Notes: generated by a model not told the origin, from the letters alone. A stretch of DNA of 64,000 bases from Cercophora sp. LCS_1 (GCA_036250225.1 JAPZLL010000006.1:1302001-1366000); one strand, 5' to 3'. Positions 20,853 through 32,606 are shown, numbered from the stretch's first letter. Numbers and translations are program-made.

Positions 20853-21642
20853 ATGGTGGGCGTTATCAGGCGCATGCACGCGCTGCGTGAAGTAAGTCAT
20901 TTGGAGCGTTGCGGAGGGGCTCGGTCACGCAGAGGCTAACGGTTTGATAGAAGGTAAATCGACCATCTCGTCTTCTCCCATAGCAATTGGGACAATAGCG
21001 AAGCACGGAGGTACTGACGGCACTTTAAGATTTTGAAACTACGATATGGGCCGGGCGCGGCGGTTCTGCCACCAAATATCTCGAGAATTCACTTGGAATT
21101 CTCGATCAAAAATGCTGGAGGACACATGGGACCAAGGTCTGTTGCCTCAGGAGTCACGCTGGAGACGTAGGCTGACTGTCTTCGACAGGAAATTCTGGCA
21201 GGAAAACCTCCCGAGGTTAAAATTCTGGAACCCAAAGGTCCCCATGATCGTCAACAGGAGGCCAGAACCCCAAGGCCCCGCGACTCTAACACTATACCTC
21301 CGTGATGGGAAGGCCACGGGCGAGCTGTCCCAGCCAAGTTCGTCAACAGAAGGGCTATCTAAAGCGCCGCAGCCCGTCGAGGGAGAGAAGGCTGTCGTGG
21401 TGGATGTCAAGGGTCTTCACTCAACAGAGATTCTTGAGGCCTTGATGGCCAAGACGAGCGCGGTTCCTGTCCAACCGACGCCCGAGGAGGAAGCCGAGAT
21501 GAAGGACATTGAAGAGTTGAGGCGCCGTGGCGAAATTGATCGTCAAGAGAACCGGAAGAAGCTGGAAGAGTTGAGGAAAGAAAAGGCACGTCTTGCGCAG
21601 GCGATGAGCGAGGCGGCCGCTATTAAGGCGGCGGCACAATAA
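20853..21642 (+). CDS. MRP49: Mitochondrial large-subunit ribosomal protein mL61 (Mrp49 family, L51/S25/CI-B8 fold)
   Basis: Three exons (20853-20891, 21030-21136, 21189-21642) give 199 aa. The 13-codon first exon MVGVIRRMHALRE joins ILKLRYGPGAAVLP, and the second junction rebuilds GHMGPRKFWQENLPRLKFWNPKVPMIVNR, the hallmark of Mrp49/L51-S25-CI-B8 proteins. Intron 1 ends CTTTAAG with a CTGAC branch point. Intron 2 uses the weak donor GTCTGT but restores the frame exactly. The protein is a structural subunit of the mitochondrial 54S ribosomal particle. It is about 60 residues longer than I recall for yeast Mrp49; the extra C terminus (about 125-199) is a charged helix, EEEAEMKDIEELRRRGEI and onward. 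Divergent neighbour: GEP3. Confidence 0.88.
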
Positions 21643-22448
21643 AGGGACCGAGAGGTTGAGGCTGAGAGGGCATGTTATCATGTGTATACCATCTGTACAT
21701 TACCAGGAACTGATGCCGGGGTCATGAAAAGGCCAACGATACATACATGGGCTGAATCATTTGGATGCCCGTGCGAGACGATCTACGGCTATGCTGCATT
21801 TGAAATTGATTTACCAATGTTTACAAGGTATAACGATAACTCTTGTCGGTCTGGATATACACTTACTGTTCGGCTGTCTCTCCTTGAACTCGCAGTGCAC
21901 GCAATGAACTCGTATTGTCCACGGCCCAGCGTGGTGGGTCGCTTGCAGCTGGTCCTTGGAACTGTCTCCTTTTTTAGGGGCAAACGAACGGGGTTCAACC
22001 AGGATTGGCTGGGGTACCGGGGTACCTCAGCCCAGAAGCTCAGCAGCGAACAGGGGTGTCGCGCCAAGCCTAAGCGGGCTGTCGAAGGAAGGGGGAAAAA
22101 GTGAAAGGCCACACTTGTCCTGATCTCATCCCTTTTCTCTCCAGCGCTGCAAGACGACACTTTTCCTTCGGCTGCTCGAGATCGTGTCCTGGTCTTTGGG
22201 CATTGATGTTTGGGTGCTGACCTGGCCACTGGTTTGCGGACCCTATCGACCGTCTTCGGTCCTGAGATTTCGTCTTTTCGTTTTCTTAGCATCAACCTTA
22301 ACTTTCGCATACGCTCCTTTTTTACCCGTTAATTATTACGAACCCGCAAGAGCACGGCCGCCGCTGCCTAGCCATCGACCATCGCGACGCTGCGAACACG
22401 CCAAACAGCTCTGGTCACAACCCAATCCCACCTACAGCGACTTTCGCC
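21643..22448. other. Intergenic region, promoter of PMT4
   Basis: 806 bp. The PMT4 leader is pyrimidine-rich, with TTTTTTACCC near 22318. A doubled GGGTACC lies at about 22012-22025. No gene. Confidence 0.45.
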
Positions 22449-24991
22449 ATGGCGAGCCTTGCTGACAAGCCCGTCGTTGCCTCTGGCATCGATGCGGGCG
22501 AGGCCGCGCGGAGACGCAATGTGGCAGCTCCACAGCCCGCCGCCGTCCAGTCCGTAGAGGCTGACGACAAGAAGAAAGCACAGAAGAAGGTAAGCACTCG
22601 TGCTTTGGATTCCCGCGTCATCCTCTGGCGGTGTCAATAGTCAATTGGGATGGACCGCCGCGACAGCTTGCGACCTGGTGCTGATACTGTTGTCACAGGG
22701 CCCTTCCTTCCTCGAAGTCCTCGACCAGTGGGAGTGGGTTATTGCCCCCATTCTCTTCACAGCCCTGGCTTTCTTCACGAGACTCTACAAGATTGGCCTC
22801 TCGCCAATCGTAACCTGGGACGAAGCTCAGTCAGTGCAATTTACCACTTGTCCCACCTTGATCGCGGGCTGACAAGATGTCACAGCTTTGGCAAATTCGG
22901 GAGCCACTACCTCAAGCGCGAGTTCTACTTCGACGTGCATGCAAGTGCATCCCCTTCTCGATCGATCGATAGGTGACTAACAGAAAACAGCCTCCCGCCG
23001 GAAAGCTCCTTGTCGGTCTCAGCGGCTACCTCGCTGGTTACAATGGATCGTTCGAGTTCAAGTCCGGTGAAACGTACCCCCCCGAGATCAACTACACTTT
23101 CATGCGCCAGTTCAACGCCTTCTGGGGAGCTGTCTGCGTCCCCATGGCCTACTGGACTGCGAAGGAGCTAGGTCTTAGACGTCCTGCTGTTTGGTTCGTC
23201 GCACTCATGGTTCTGTGCGAGAACTCGTACACCACCATCAGCCGCTTCATCCTTCTCGACTCGATGCTTCTGTTCGGTACCGTCGCCACCACTCTCTGCT
23301 GGGCCAAGTTCCACTCCCAGCGCAAGAGGAGCTTCGAGCCCGAGTGGTTCCTCTGGTTGTTCATGACTGGTCTCAGCATTGGTTTCGTGACCAGTGTCAA
23401 GCTTGTCGGTCTCTTCGTCACTTCCCTCGTTGGTCTCTACACGATTGAGGATCTCTGGAGGAAGTTTGGCGACACCAAGATGCCCGTGACGGAGCTCGCT
23501 GCCCACTTTTTTGCCCGCGTTATTGGACTCATCATCCTGCCCTTCCTGGTCTATCTGCTCAGCTTTGCCATTCACTTCGCAGTCCTCACCAACAGCGGCC
23601 CTGGAGACGCTCAGATGTCTTCACTCTTCCAGGCCAACCTCAGGGGTACCGAAGTTGGCCTGAACAGCCCTCTGGAGGTTGCTCTGGGCTCCCGGGTCAC
23701 CATAAAGAACATGGGTTACGGCGGTGGCTTGCTCCACTCCCACGTCCAGACCTATCCTGAAGGCTCGAATCAGCAGCAGGTGACCTGCTACCACCACAAA
23801 GATGCCAACAACGACTGGTTCTTCTACCCTAACCGCAGAGACGCCGATCTTGTCGTTGAGGACGAACCTCGCTTCCCTGGCAACGGCGATGTCATCCGTC
23901 TTATCCACGCGCAGACCGGCCGCAACCTCCACTCCCATGAGATTTCTGCGCCCATCACCAAGGCTGACAAGGAAGTTTCCTCCTATGGCAATCTTACTGT
24001 GGGCGACGACAAGGACCACTGGAAGATCGAGGTCATCAGCGATGCGGCGTCTAGGGACCGCAGTAAAATCCGCACTCTCACCACCGCCTTCCGCTTGAAG
24101 CATGAGGTTTTGGGCTGCTATCTGCGCGCTGGAAATGTCAACCTTCCCCAGTGGGGTTTCAAGCAGATCGAGGTCACCTGCACCAAGGACAACAAGCCTC
24201 GTGATGCCTATACTCACTGGAACATCGAGGCGCACACCAACGAGAAGCGTAAGTCTCCACGCTTTTGTGGTCGACGTGTTGCTGACATTCCGTAGTCCCT
24301 CCTGGTGATCCTGGCAAGTACAAGTCGCCTTTCTTCAAGGACTTCATCCACTTGGTATGTGACCTGCCTTTTCCCTGACCTTGTTGTATCTAACCGGAGA
24401 TAGAACGTTGCCATGATGACTTCGAACAACGCCCTCGTCCCTGATCCCGACAAGCAGGATGACCTGGCTTCCCAGTGGTGGCAATGGCCTATCCTTCACG
24501 TCGGTCTCCGTATGTGCAGCTGGGACGACAAGATCGTCAAGTACTTCCTGCTCGGCAACCCCCTAGTTTACTGGGGCTCCACCGCCGGCCTTGGCATCTT
24601 CGCCCTCCTTGTCGTTTGGTACACCATTCGTTGGCAACGCGGGTATAAGGAGCTCTCGCAGAACGAGATTGACGAGATCCACTATGCCGGTATCTACCCT
24701 GTCATCGGCTGGTTCCTCCACTACCTCCCCTTCGTTATCATGGCCCGTGTCACATACGTCCACCACTACTACCCTGCGCTCTACTTCGCCATCCTTGTCT
24801 TTGGCTTCCTTGCCGACTGGTTCTTGCGCAACCGCAGCACCGCAGTGCGCTATGGCGCATACGGCCTTCTTGACGCGACCGTCATCGGCCTTTACATCTT
24901 CTTCATGCCGATCTGCTGGGGTATGGTCGGCCCCAACAAGCAATACAGCTACATGAAGTGGTTCGACAACTGGAGGATGTCGGACGCTTGA
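22449..24991 (+). CDS. PMT4: Dolichyl-phosphate-mannose--protein O-mannosyltransferase, PMT4 type
   Basis: Six exons (22449-22589, 22699-22829, 22886-22940, 22991-24248, 24296-24354, 24404-24991) give 743 aa. The enzyme transfers mannose from dolichyl phosphate to Ser/Thr of secretory and membrane proteins in the ER lumen; Pmt4 acts as a homodimer, mainly on membrane-anchored substrates. Seen: the catalytic loop-1 acidic pair D88-E89 in TWDEAHFGKFGSHYLKREFYFDVHPP, SRFILLDSMLLFG, multiple membrane helices, a lumenal MIR region (about 290-470) with GGLLHSHVQTYPEGS, and a C-terminal membrane block (HHYYPALYFAILVFGF). Intron 3 begins GCAAGT rather than GT. The choice of PMT4 over PMT1/2 rests on the FGKFGSHYL and GYGGGLLHSHVQ blocks. 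Confidence 0.93.
22941..22990 (+). other. GC-AG intron in PMT4
   Basis: The third PMT4 intron (50 bp) has donor GCAAGT and acceptor AACAG with a CTAAC branch. Only this cut joins FYFDVH to PPAGKLL in frame, as the family requires. Confidence 0.85.
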
Positions 24992-25761
24992 AGGGATGTA
25001 CGAACATGAAGAATCCACCTCCGGCAATTCGACTGCCACCTAGACCAATCTCCTAAATTTTATGACGACCTTGGAGCAGCTGTGTGACGTTATGGACGGA
25101 TAGAGTGATCATGTCACCGATTTTGTCGCGCGCATGTGTTCTACCACGAATTGTCTGGGGCTATAGGCCGGCTAGGCAGGGAGCGGTGCATCAAGAAGGG
25201 TCAAAAGTTGGGAGGGTGGGGGAGTTCAGCTGGGATCTGTGCCATGACGAAGTTCGATGAGATATGGGAACACCTGCTTGTCTCCTGATATCTAATAACC
25301 TAGTGTAATGCGGTCGAGACCAGACTGGTGTTTTTATTGCCTGTGCTTCTCTTTTGTCTTGTTTGGCCGGGCGGGTAGGGGTATGGGATAGACTCAACTT
25401 TTCTACTCCACATTTCTGCTGATATGAGTGCTGTGTGAGTATGATGTCTAAGAACATGGGGCAGTATAAAAGCCAGTGCCGACTTTACTCTGAAGGTTGA
25501 TCGGGTCGTCAACATATTTCACATGCCACTTCTTTGCCAGTCAAGCCTCGCCAGTAACATTGGGACATAATGTCTCGGATCTATCCGTCGCTTGCATTCA
25601 TTCCGATCCCGATGCGACAATGACGTGCCTTGTGTTGGTACAGTACACCTAGCCAGGCTATACACCGTTTCTTGCTTGCTATTACACTACAGTAGGTTGG
25701 TTTCTCTCCGCTCCCGAATTTTGAACTCGAGGGGGCGATGAGTATGCGAAAAAGGGAGGAG
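24992..25761. other. Convergent intergenic region downstream of PMT4
   Basis: The 3' flanks of PMT4 and of the Rab gene; no gene seen. A GAA microsatellite follows at 25762. Confidence 0.45.
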
Positions 25762-25830
25762 GAAGAAGAAGAAGAAGAAGAAGAAGAAGAAGAAGAAGAA
25801 GAAGAAGAAGAAGAAGAAGAAGAAGAAGAA
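25762..25830 (+). repeat. (GAA)23 trinucleotide microsatellite
   Basis: 69 bp of uninterrupted GAA on plus, i.e. TTC in the sense of the minus-strand Rab gene. It lies 49-117 bp past that gene's stop codon, so probably in its 3' UTR. Confidence 0.97.
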
Positions 25831-25878
25831 ACAGAACAAATTAGAAGAGGGGGTATTGTAATTGTGTAATTGTAGCAA

Positions 25879-26727
25879 TCAACAACAGCCGCCGCCGACA
25901 CCCGCATTCTTCTTGTCGGCCGCCAATCGCACGGCACGGCTTCCCGCGCCCGTCGCTGCTGGTCCCTTGACGCCTGACCTTCTGTCGTTGAGATCGTACT
26001 TGCCGGCCTGGATGTTTTCGTATATCCTCTCGGCCACGCGCATAAACGCCTTTTCGACATTCTCGCCCGACTTGGCGCTTGTTTCCACGTATTCGAGCAC
26101 GCCGTTGCGTTTTGCCCATTCTTCCGCCTCTTCCCGGGTTACTTCGCGCTTGTTCCCTCCATCAGCATCGTCCCCAGTTTTGGCGAGGTCGGCCTTGTTG
26201 CCGACGAGCACCACCACGATGTCGGGCTCAGCGATTTGTCGAAGGTCGTTGAGCCAGTCGGTGACGTGCTGGAAGGTTTGCTTGCGGCTGAGGTCGAACA
26301 CTAAGAGGGCGCCAGAAGCGCCGCGAAAGTAGGACCGCGTTACCGACTTGTATGTTTCTTGGCCTGCTGTGTCCCAGAGGCTGAGTTTCATGTGTTTTTG
26401 CTCTTGGGCAGGCGGCGCGTTGGCGGGGGCGTTCGCTGACACCGGTTTTTTCGTCCGCGGCTCCGGCAGGCCGGCGCTTAGTGTTGATCCTCCTTCGGCG
26501 GCATCTTCTTTAGTCGGGGGCGGAAGGGCTGTTGCAGAAGAGGGGCTATTGTTGCTGTGTGGCGGCCCAACTGGCACGAGTCGGGAGCCAAATTCCACGC
26601 CGATCGTCACATCGTGGTGCTGCACGAAGCGGCCCTCGCAGAGCCGGATCGTGAGCGAGGATTTCCCGCAGCCTGAATCACCGATGCATACCAACTTGGC
26701 GATGTAGTCCCAGGGCGCTGAGGACAT
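25879..26727 (-). CDS. Rab small GTPase (Rab2/Rab4/Rab14 subgroup) with an inter-switch insertion
   Basis: Intronless, 282 aa; a usual Rab has about 200-220. P-loop GDSGCGKSS (16-24), switch I/effector TIGVEFGSR (41-49), DTAGQE (119-124), GNKAD and ETSAKSGENVE (G4 and G5), C-terminal GGGCC for double geranylgeranylation. The sequence ITRLCEGRF...HHDVTIGVEFGSR and SYFRGASGALLVFDL point to the Rab2/4/14 branch, which acts at the Golgi and endosomes. Between GSR and KLSLWDTAGQE lie about 60 residues rich in Pro, Ala and Ser (about 51-110) where other Rabs have about 10, in the beta2-beta3 inter-switch loop. I see no intron signals that would remove it in frame. An acidic/Gly insert (GDDADGGNKR) follows the NKxD motif. 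Confidence 0.9.
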   Translation of the reverse strand: MSSAPWDYIAKLVCIGDSGCGKSSLTIRLCEGRFVQHHDVTIGVEFGSRLVPVGPPHSNNSPSSATALPPPTKEDAAEGGSTLSAGLPEPRTKKPVSANAPANAPPAQEQKHMKLSLWDTAGQETYKSVTRSYFRGASGALLVFDLSRKQTFQHVTDWLNDLRQIAEPDIVVVLVGNKADLAKTGDDADGGNKREVTREEAEEWAKRNGVLEYVETSAKSGENVEKAFMRVAERIYENIQAGKYDLNDRRSGVKGPAATGAGSRAVRLAADKKNAGVGGGCC

Positions 26728-28036
26728 GAGAAGCGAGGAGACGAGACGGGAGGTAGGTTTGCGACGGTTTGGAGGAGAGGGAGGGGTTGCTGGTTGTTTC
26801 TTGGGAAGTCAGGAGTTGCGTTTACTTGCGAAAGTTGTGCCTGCCAGGGAACTAATGGGTGATTCGTGGGCGCGGCCTATCGCTGGTGTGTTGTTCGGTT
26901 GCTGACCGAGAGGATTTGGTTGGTTGCCAGCTCGTCACGATCCCAACTCAGTATGCCCGTCCTGATTCAAACGTGCTCGCTTTTGGCGGGGGAGAGATAT
27001 GTTTCGTCTGGAAATGATGGACGGGTCTCGTGATGGGCGCGATGTAAAGACGGGACGGTTTTGAGGTGGAACTGCTCGGCTGCTTTTTTCTCAGGTCATG
27101 GAGTTCGACAGGTTAGCCTTGACTACTGCTAGTGTTGTCTGTCGAGCTCCAGCAAGGTTGTTGCAGTGGGATTCGGGTGGATCAGCAGGTTGATTGAAGT
27201 CCCAGGCTCGCCTAGAGTTCCGGCTGATGGGGGCGTGTTATCAGTGACGCAAGAACCCGATAACGACCCAAGACACCCCGATTCGCCGGCCGACACGTGC
27301 GGGTGACGGCGTCAGGCGACAGCTCTTTTTTCTTCCCCGAGAGGCCTGACAAAGCCATATGGCTGTCGCCAAAGGCGAATATGCAACTTCTGGGTGCTTT
27401 TGACGCGGGCCAGGGGTTATTGTTCAGACATTCATTGAAGAATCCCGATCCGACTGTTCACAAAACGGGGTGACCAATCTGCATGATCTGGCGGGTTATG
27501 CTGGATACAGGCATATCTGCAAGGGTACCGGAATGCGGAGCTGGGGTGCAGATGGGGTCATCGGCTAGCAGTCACGCCGCGTTTTGCGGTTGCTTCCGTT
27601 TTGGCGCTGAAGCCTGAGCAATTCGTTGGTTGCCTGCCCAGCTGCACCCGTCCGTCCTCATTCAACCCGCAATCGCCCTTTCCTTCCAACCTTCAAACTG
27701 CAGCTCCCGCCTCACTTTGGCAGCCCCAGTCAAAGTTTTTTTTCTAGCCTTCTTCGAAACCTCGTCTTTCCGGGAAGACGCCAATATTAGTTTGTCGCAA
27801 CCAACCCCGAAACTGCGATTATCCTTACGTTGACGGTACCAACATTCTCGGCAAGCAGCCAAGCACCGGGCCCTCAACCTGATCGCCCCGCATCGCCGGA
27901 GCTTCCGTCATCGCTGACTCGAATCCACCTCAGCGACTATCACCACTCGGTAATCCACCAGACGCCCCCATTCTGGTCATTGGACGGCTAGTGGAGGACA
28001 CGCTCCCTCTTGTAGGGGGCGGTTGGTCCAGTCGAA
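26728..28036. promoter_or_regulatory. Divergent intergenic region between Rab and CTL genes
   Basis: 1.3 kb with no convincing coding segment. Long leader-like pyrimidine tracts precede the CTL start (about 27640-27760). It holds both promoters. Confidence 0.45.
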
Positions 28037-30338
28037 ATGTTCTCCGAATGTAAGTCCTCAGGCTTCAGGCAGCGCCATGGAGCAGTGCTGATAACGAGAC
28101 TCTGTAGACGCCTCGAGATTTCTGGCGCAATCGCAATCACGATTATCCAACTTTGGCGGTCAGGGTGAGGGCGGTGAGAGGTCTTACCGACACCCTGGAG
28201 ACTGGCAAGGGAGGGGGACGAGACCGAGTGGGCGACCCTACCTGGGCCGAGGAGCCGGCAACCCGTACCAACCGAGCGGATCCCGGTTCGGCAGTTTGGC
28301 AGCTTTCGGTTCCCGATATGCTACGCAAGATGCACCGCTCTTCCAAGCTGCCCTTGACCACGAGGAGGATGACGAGGAGGAGAGGGACCGAGAAGCCGCA
28401 GACCTCTATGCTCTCCAGCGGTCACGACGCGTCTTTGCCGCGGGTCGATTAGACGAAAGCACCGAGACAGACCATGACGAGAGCCGTGCGTCTATCGACC
28501 AAAGTCATGACTATGAGGAGACATTGGGTGACCGTCTACGGGGCATTCGGAGCAGCTGGAATGGCGCCGGCAGCCTTCGTCGTGATCAGGACCAAGTGGC
28601 GCCTGCCAGCGGCAAAGATAAGAAGAGGACGTATGAGAGCGAGAGCGACGAGACAAAGGGCATGGAGGACGTCGGGTTAGACTCGGTGATGGAAGGCAGT
28701 GAGCCACCATCGGACATCATGGTGGAAACTCCTGCGGACAACAGCCCCCCAGCTTTTCAAAAGTTCAAGTCACCGGCCGCTCCTAACCGGTATCCTCTCA
28801 GGAGAGATTCCTTGCAGGACTCCGAACTTGGATTGGGCCGACCACCCAGCTCGGTTGACACGAATCTGAACCCGACCCCAGCACCTACACCGACTTTCGA
28901 CGAGATGTTCAAACATGACGCATTCTTCGCCTGGATATATTTGATTGCCCAAGCATCCCTGCTTGCGACTTTTGTCTTGGTATTTCTCCATACCAACGGC
29001 AGGAAGCCGACAGGTGACACGATCTACACCACTCTTCGAGCGTCGTTCCATCTGTTGGCCGTTGATACGCTGGTGTCCGTCATTGTTTCGCTGGTGTGGT
29101 TAGCAGCTTTGCGTTCATTCGTGAAGCCGCTGGTGAGCTTGGTCTTGGTGGCAGTGCCGATCATCCTGATCTCGTTCTCGTTATACCCCTTCATCTCGAG
29201 CTACCAATCCGACAATGGCAGCACACGGCTCCAGGACACAGTCATGAGATGGGCTGCAGCCATTCCCGCTGTTTCCGCGGCTGTTTGGCTGTACCTGGTA
29301 TGGAAGGGACGCCATGCCCTTAAGTCGGCTATCGCGATTCTCGAGTTCTCCAGCCGGATTCTGACGGCCAATTCCGCCCTCATTATGGTTGGCATGGGCT
29401 GCTTGGGTGTGATTGTCCTCTGGACGTGGGCTTGGCTGCTCATGTTCACACGGGTGTTCCTGGGCGGAAGTTTCGCAGGTGGTTTTACCAAGTTCATTAT
29501 CAGCGCCTCCAGCTGGTGGTTGGGAGTATACTTTGTTCTGATGTACATCTGGACTCTTTCTATCATCTCCGGAGTGCAGCGAGGCACAACTGCCGCCACA
29601 GTGTCGCAGTGGTACTTTCATCGCAATGCGGTTCCGACACCCTCTTCTGCCGATGTTGTGGCGGCGGCTCTTGGGCATTCACTCACGACCATGTTTGGGT
29701 CGATCAGTCTGTCGACCCTATTGGCACTTGGCATCCGACTTCCCCTGTTGGTGCTCCCCCAACGTGCAGCAAACCTCATCAGCATGTTCGCGTACTCGTT
29801 CATTCCAACCCCGATTGCTGCCCTTACCAACCCCTTGACACTGACATACGCGGCGATCCATTCACAAGGCCTTGCGGTGTCTGCAAGAGGGCTAACAGCA
29901 ATGGATTTTCTTTCCCCACAGCGGCCAACGACAACACTTACACCTGCAGCGCTCCGATCAGGCCACCACCGCTACTCGCCCCTCCTCCCGTATCGGCTTG
30001 CCAAGCTGATTCTTCATGCAACGAGGTTTATCATGGCCATCGCTCTTGGTTTCGCCGGCTGGGTCATGACTGCTAGGCAGCTTCGCATTGAACGTCCAGA
30101 CGGCGGGCTGGGTGTTAGGGGCAGCGCATACGCGTATGTCGTTGGTCTGGTTGCCAGTTTCATCGGCTGGGGTATTCTGGGCGCAATGGAGGGCATCCTG
30201 AGCGGGATCGTGGACGCCGTGGTTATTTGCTATGGCAGCGAGAAGCGGATGCTGACCGGTGACGGTGGGTACTGCATGGAAGCGGCAGCCTTATTTGGTG
30301 ACAGGAGGACTGAGCGAGAGAGGGACGAGCTGTACTGA
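28037..30338 (+). CDS. Choline-transporter-like (CTL/Pns1, DUF580) polytopic membrane protein
   Basis: Two exons: a 13-nt first exon (28037-28049) and 28108-30338, joined across GTAAGT...CTGTAG to give MFSEYASRFLAQSQSRLSNF at the start; 747 aa. About 210 hydrophilic, charged N-terminal residues precede some ten membrane segments (from about FFAWIYLIAQASLLATFVLVF). Family blocks seen in the second half are VSQWYFHR, ALGHSLTTMFGSISLSTLL, NPLTLTYAAIHSQGLAVSARGL and the C-terminal EGILSGIVDAVVICY...YCMEAAALFGDR. Members are solute-carrier-like proteins of the plasma membrane or organelles. Transport of choline is shown for some animal members, while yeast Pns1 has no settled substrate. It is longer than yeast Pns1 because of the N-terminal extension. 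Confidence 0.88.
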
Positions 30339-31455
30339 TTTACTGCAAGCGAAGGCGTTCATTGATTTTTTTCAGATACACTGGTTTGATTTTGGCACAT
30401 CATACCGGGCATGGTTATAGCATTAGGTAGCATAGAGGAAACAGTCCTGAAGAGGTCCGGATACAGGGACGGTAGACAGGGCGCCTGCAAGAGACGGACA
30501 GACCTAGGCTGCATTCCAAGGTAGAATGCATTGAGAAGCGTTACTGCCGACTGGCCGACTGGTTTGGGTGATTAATTTATGGGTGAAGAATGTGTGGTTC
30601 TGATAAGTGTTGTCTTGAGAGACCTAGAGCACCTCAGAGTGTAGCATATCCCAGTCTCATTGCCTCGGCTTGGAGAGAACAAGCTTGAATATGTTCATTT
30701 GTCATTCGTCGTGCCAAACATAATTTGCCACTTGCCCTTTGGGTTTGCTTTGCTGTACCTGAATTGACAGATACTGGTCTTGACCGGGAGAGCGGGATAT
30801 CGGACGGTGCTCCCCGCCGTGGAGCGTGGAGGCGACAAACTCAGCCACCCAGCCACGCACGCTTCCGCGAAGAGACAACAGGCGTGACAGGCTGATCCTA
30901 CAAAGCTGGGAGCGAACTTTCAGGTGGCGTGAGTTGCGTAGCCGTGTCAGCTGGCAATCAGACGGCGTCCAACAGGAGTTTGTGCTCTGCTCTCAATCAC
31001 CCGGTCCACCAAAGTGGAAGGCGCGATCGGGTCCGCAAGCCAAGGTATTGGAAAGAGGCTGTGCTTGTTGCGTCGCGGCTGGACCAGTGTTCCCTTATTC
31101 ACACTGCGCTTTTGCCATCGACTTTCTTCTAGAATCACTGCTTGACATCGCCGCATCCTTTTTACCTAGGCAATATATTCTGAGGACTCCAACGACCCGC
31201 TCGTGAGGTACGTCGATATAATACCCGGTTCTCGGTGTCACTGATTCAGTCGCATACCCCGACTCAATTTCGAAACCCATCTCATACAGGTGCAAGCTTA
31301 GCACTGAATTCCCTCTACCTATATACCCCTCCTCTCCGTTGCACAGTCATCCGCCCCCCACTCAGGCACTCGCTCAACAAAGGCTGAGCCTTCTGCTCAC
31401 CACCAAGACTAGCAGCATCTCGAGACTGTTCCGTATCTCTTACCTACCAAACACC
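30339..31455. other. Intergenic region, promoter of the WW-domain gene
   Basis: 1.1 kb between two plus genes, no supported gene. Open frames at 30826-31206 are short and unrelated to known families. Confidence 0.45.
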
Positions 31456-32606
31456 ATGGCCGATTTTGAGGCTCCCCAGGGACCTCCTCCCCCCAAGGTA
31501 CCCGAGGGATGGGTCGCACGATGGAATGACCAGTACAAAGAATGGTGAGCAATGCGCCAAGCCTTCCCCGCGATGTGTTGCGATGCGCCACTTTTGTCAT
31601 CGCTCTCAGACCCCGGTCTATTCGGCCTCAACGACGGTCAACATGCAGCCGACGCATTACTGACATATTTTCCAGGTTCTACGTCAACACGTACACTAAG
31701 AAGTCACAATGGGAGAAGCCCGCCGAGCCCGCGAAGCCTCCCGGCGACGAAGCCCCGTTCGGCCCCCCTCCGTCTTACACGCCCGGTGACAAGCCCGCGC
31801 CAGCCGACACCAAAGCGAATCCTTATGACACTCAGCCTCAAACCTCTGGCGCGGGGCCCTCGGGTAGCACAGAGGACGAAGATGCGAAGCTCGCTCGCCA
31901 ACTCCAAGCAGAGGAGGACGCTAGGGCGCGAGGCTCCTATGGCGGCACCCCAACAGGCGCAGCGGCAGCATACGCAAACACCCCCCCACCACAGGGCAGC
32001 TCGGCTTACCCAAGCCAACTCCCACCGCGCCCTAACGACCTTGCGGATAAGGGCAAGGGTTTGCTAGGCAAGCTCTTTGGAGGGAAGAAACCCAGCGGTA
32101 GTGGGAGCCACGGTAGTGGCGGACTCGGAGGACTCGGCGGGTTGCTTGGAAGTGGAGGCCACGGTTCCCACGGCGGATACCCCGGTGGACATGCCCCCTA
32201 TGGCCAGCCCGCCTATGGCCAGCAGGGCTACGGCGCACCTGGTTACGGCCAGGGATACCCGCCACAAGGTGGTTACTATGGTGGCCAACCAGGCTACTAC
32301 CCGCAACAACCCGGGTACGGTGGCTACCCACAGCAACAATATGGCGGATACGGCGCCCATGGCAAACCGCATAAGAGCGGGGGCATGGGTGCCGCTGGTG
32401 CCATGGCTGGCGGTGCGGCCCTTGGTATCGGCGCGGGTTTAGTTGGCGGCGCGCTCATTGCCGATGCGATTGACGACCACAACGATGAAATGTACCAGCA
32501 AGGCTTTGGTGAGTAACTCAGTCCGACGAAATTGGGTGTCGCTAACTCGGATGTAGATGCTGGTCAGATGGACGACGGTGGTGGTGACTTTGGTGGCGAC
32601 TTCTAA
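31456..32606 (+). CDS. WWM1: WW-domain protein, Wwm1-like
   Basis: Three exons (31456-31544, 31676-32508, 32557-32606) give 323 aa. The WW domain is split by intron 1 and reads GWVARWNDQYKEW | FYVNTYTKKSQWEKP, with both signature Trp residues and the final Pro (about 18-45). A Pro-rich linker, a charged segment EDEDAKLARQLQAEEDARA, a Gly/Tyr/Gln-rich region (about 200-270; GYGQGYPPQGGYYGG type), a hydrophobic Gly/Ala-rich stretch (GAMAGGAALGIGAGLVGGALIADAI) and an Asp/Gly tail follow. Yeast Wwm1 has the same plan and was found as a partner of metacaspase Mca1. The Gly-rich hydrophobic stretch may insert into or associate with membranes. Assignment to Wwm1 rests on architecture plus the WW domain. 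Confidence 0.78.
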
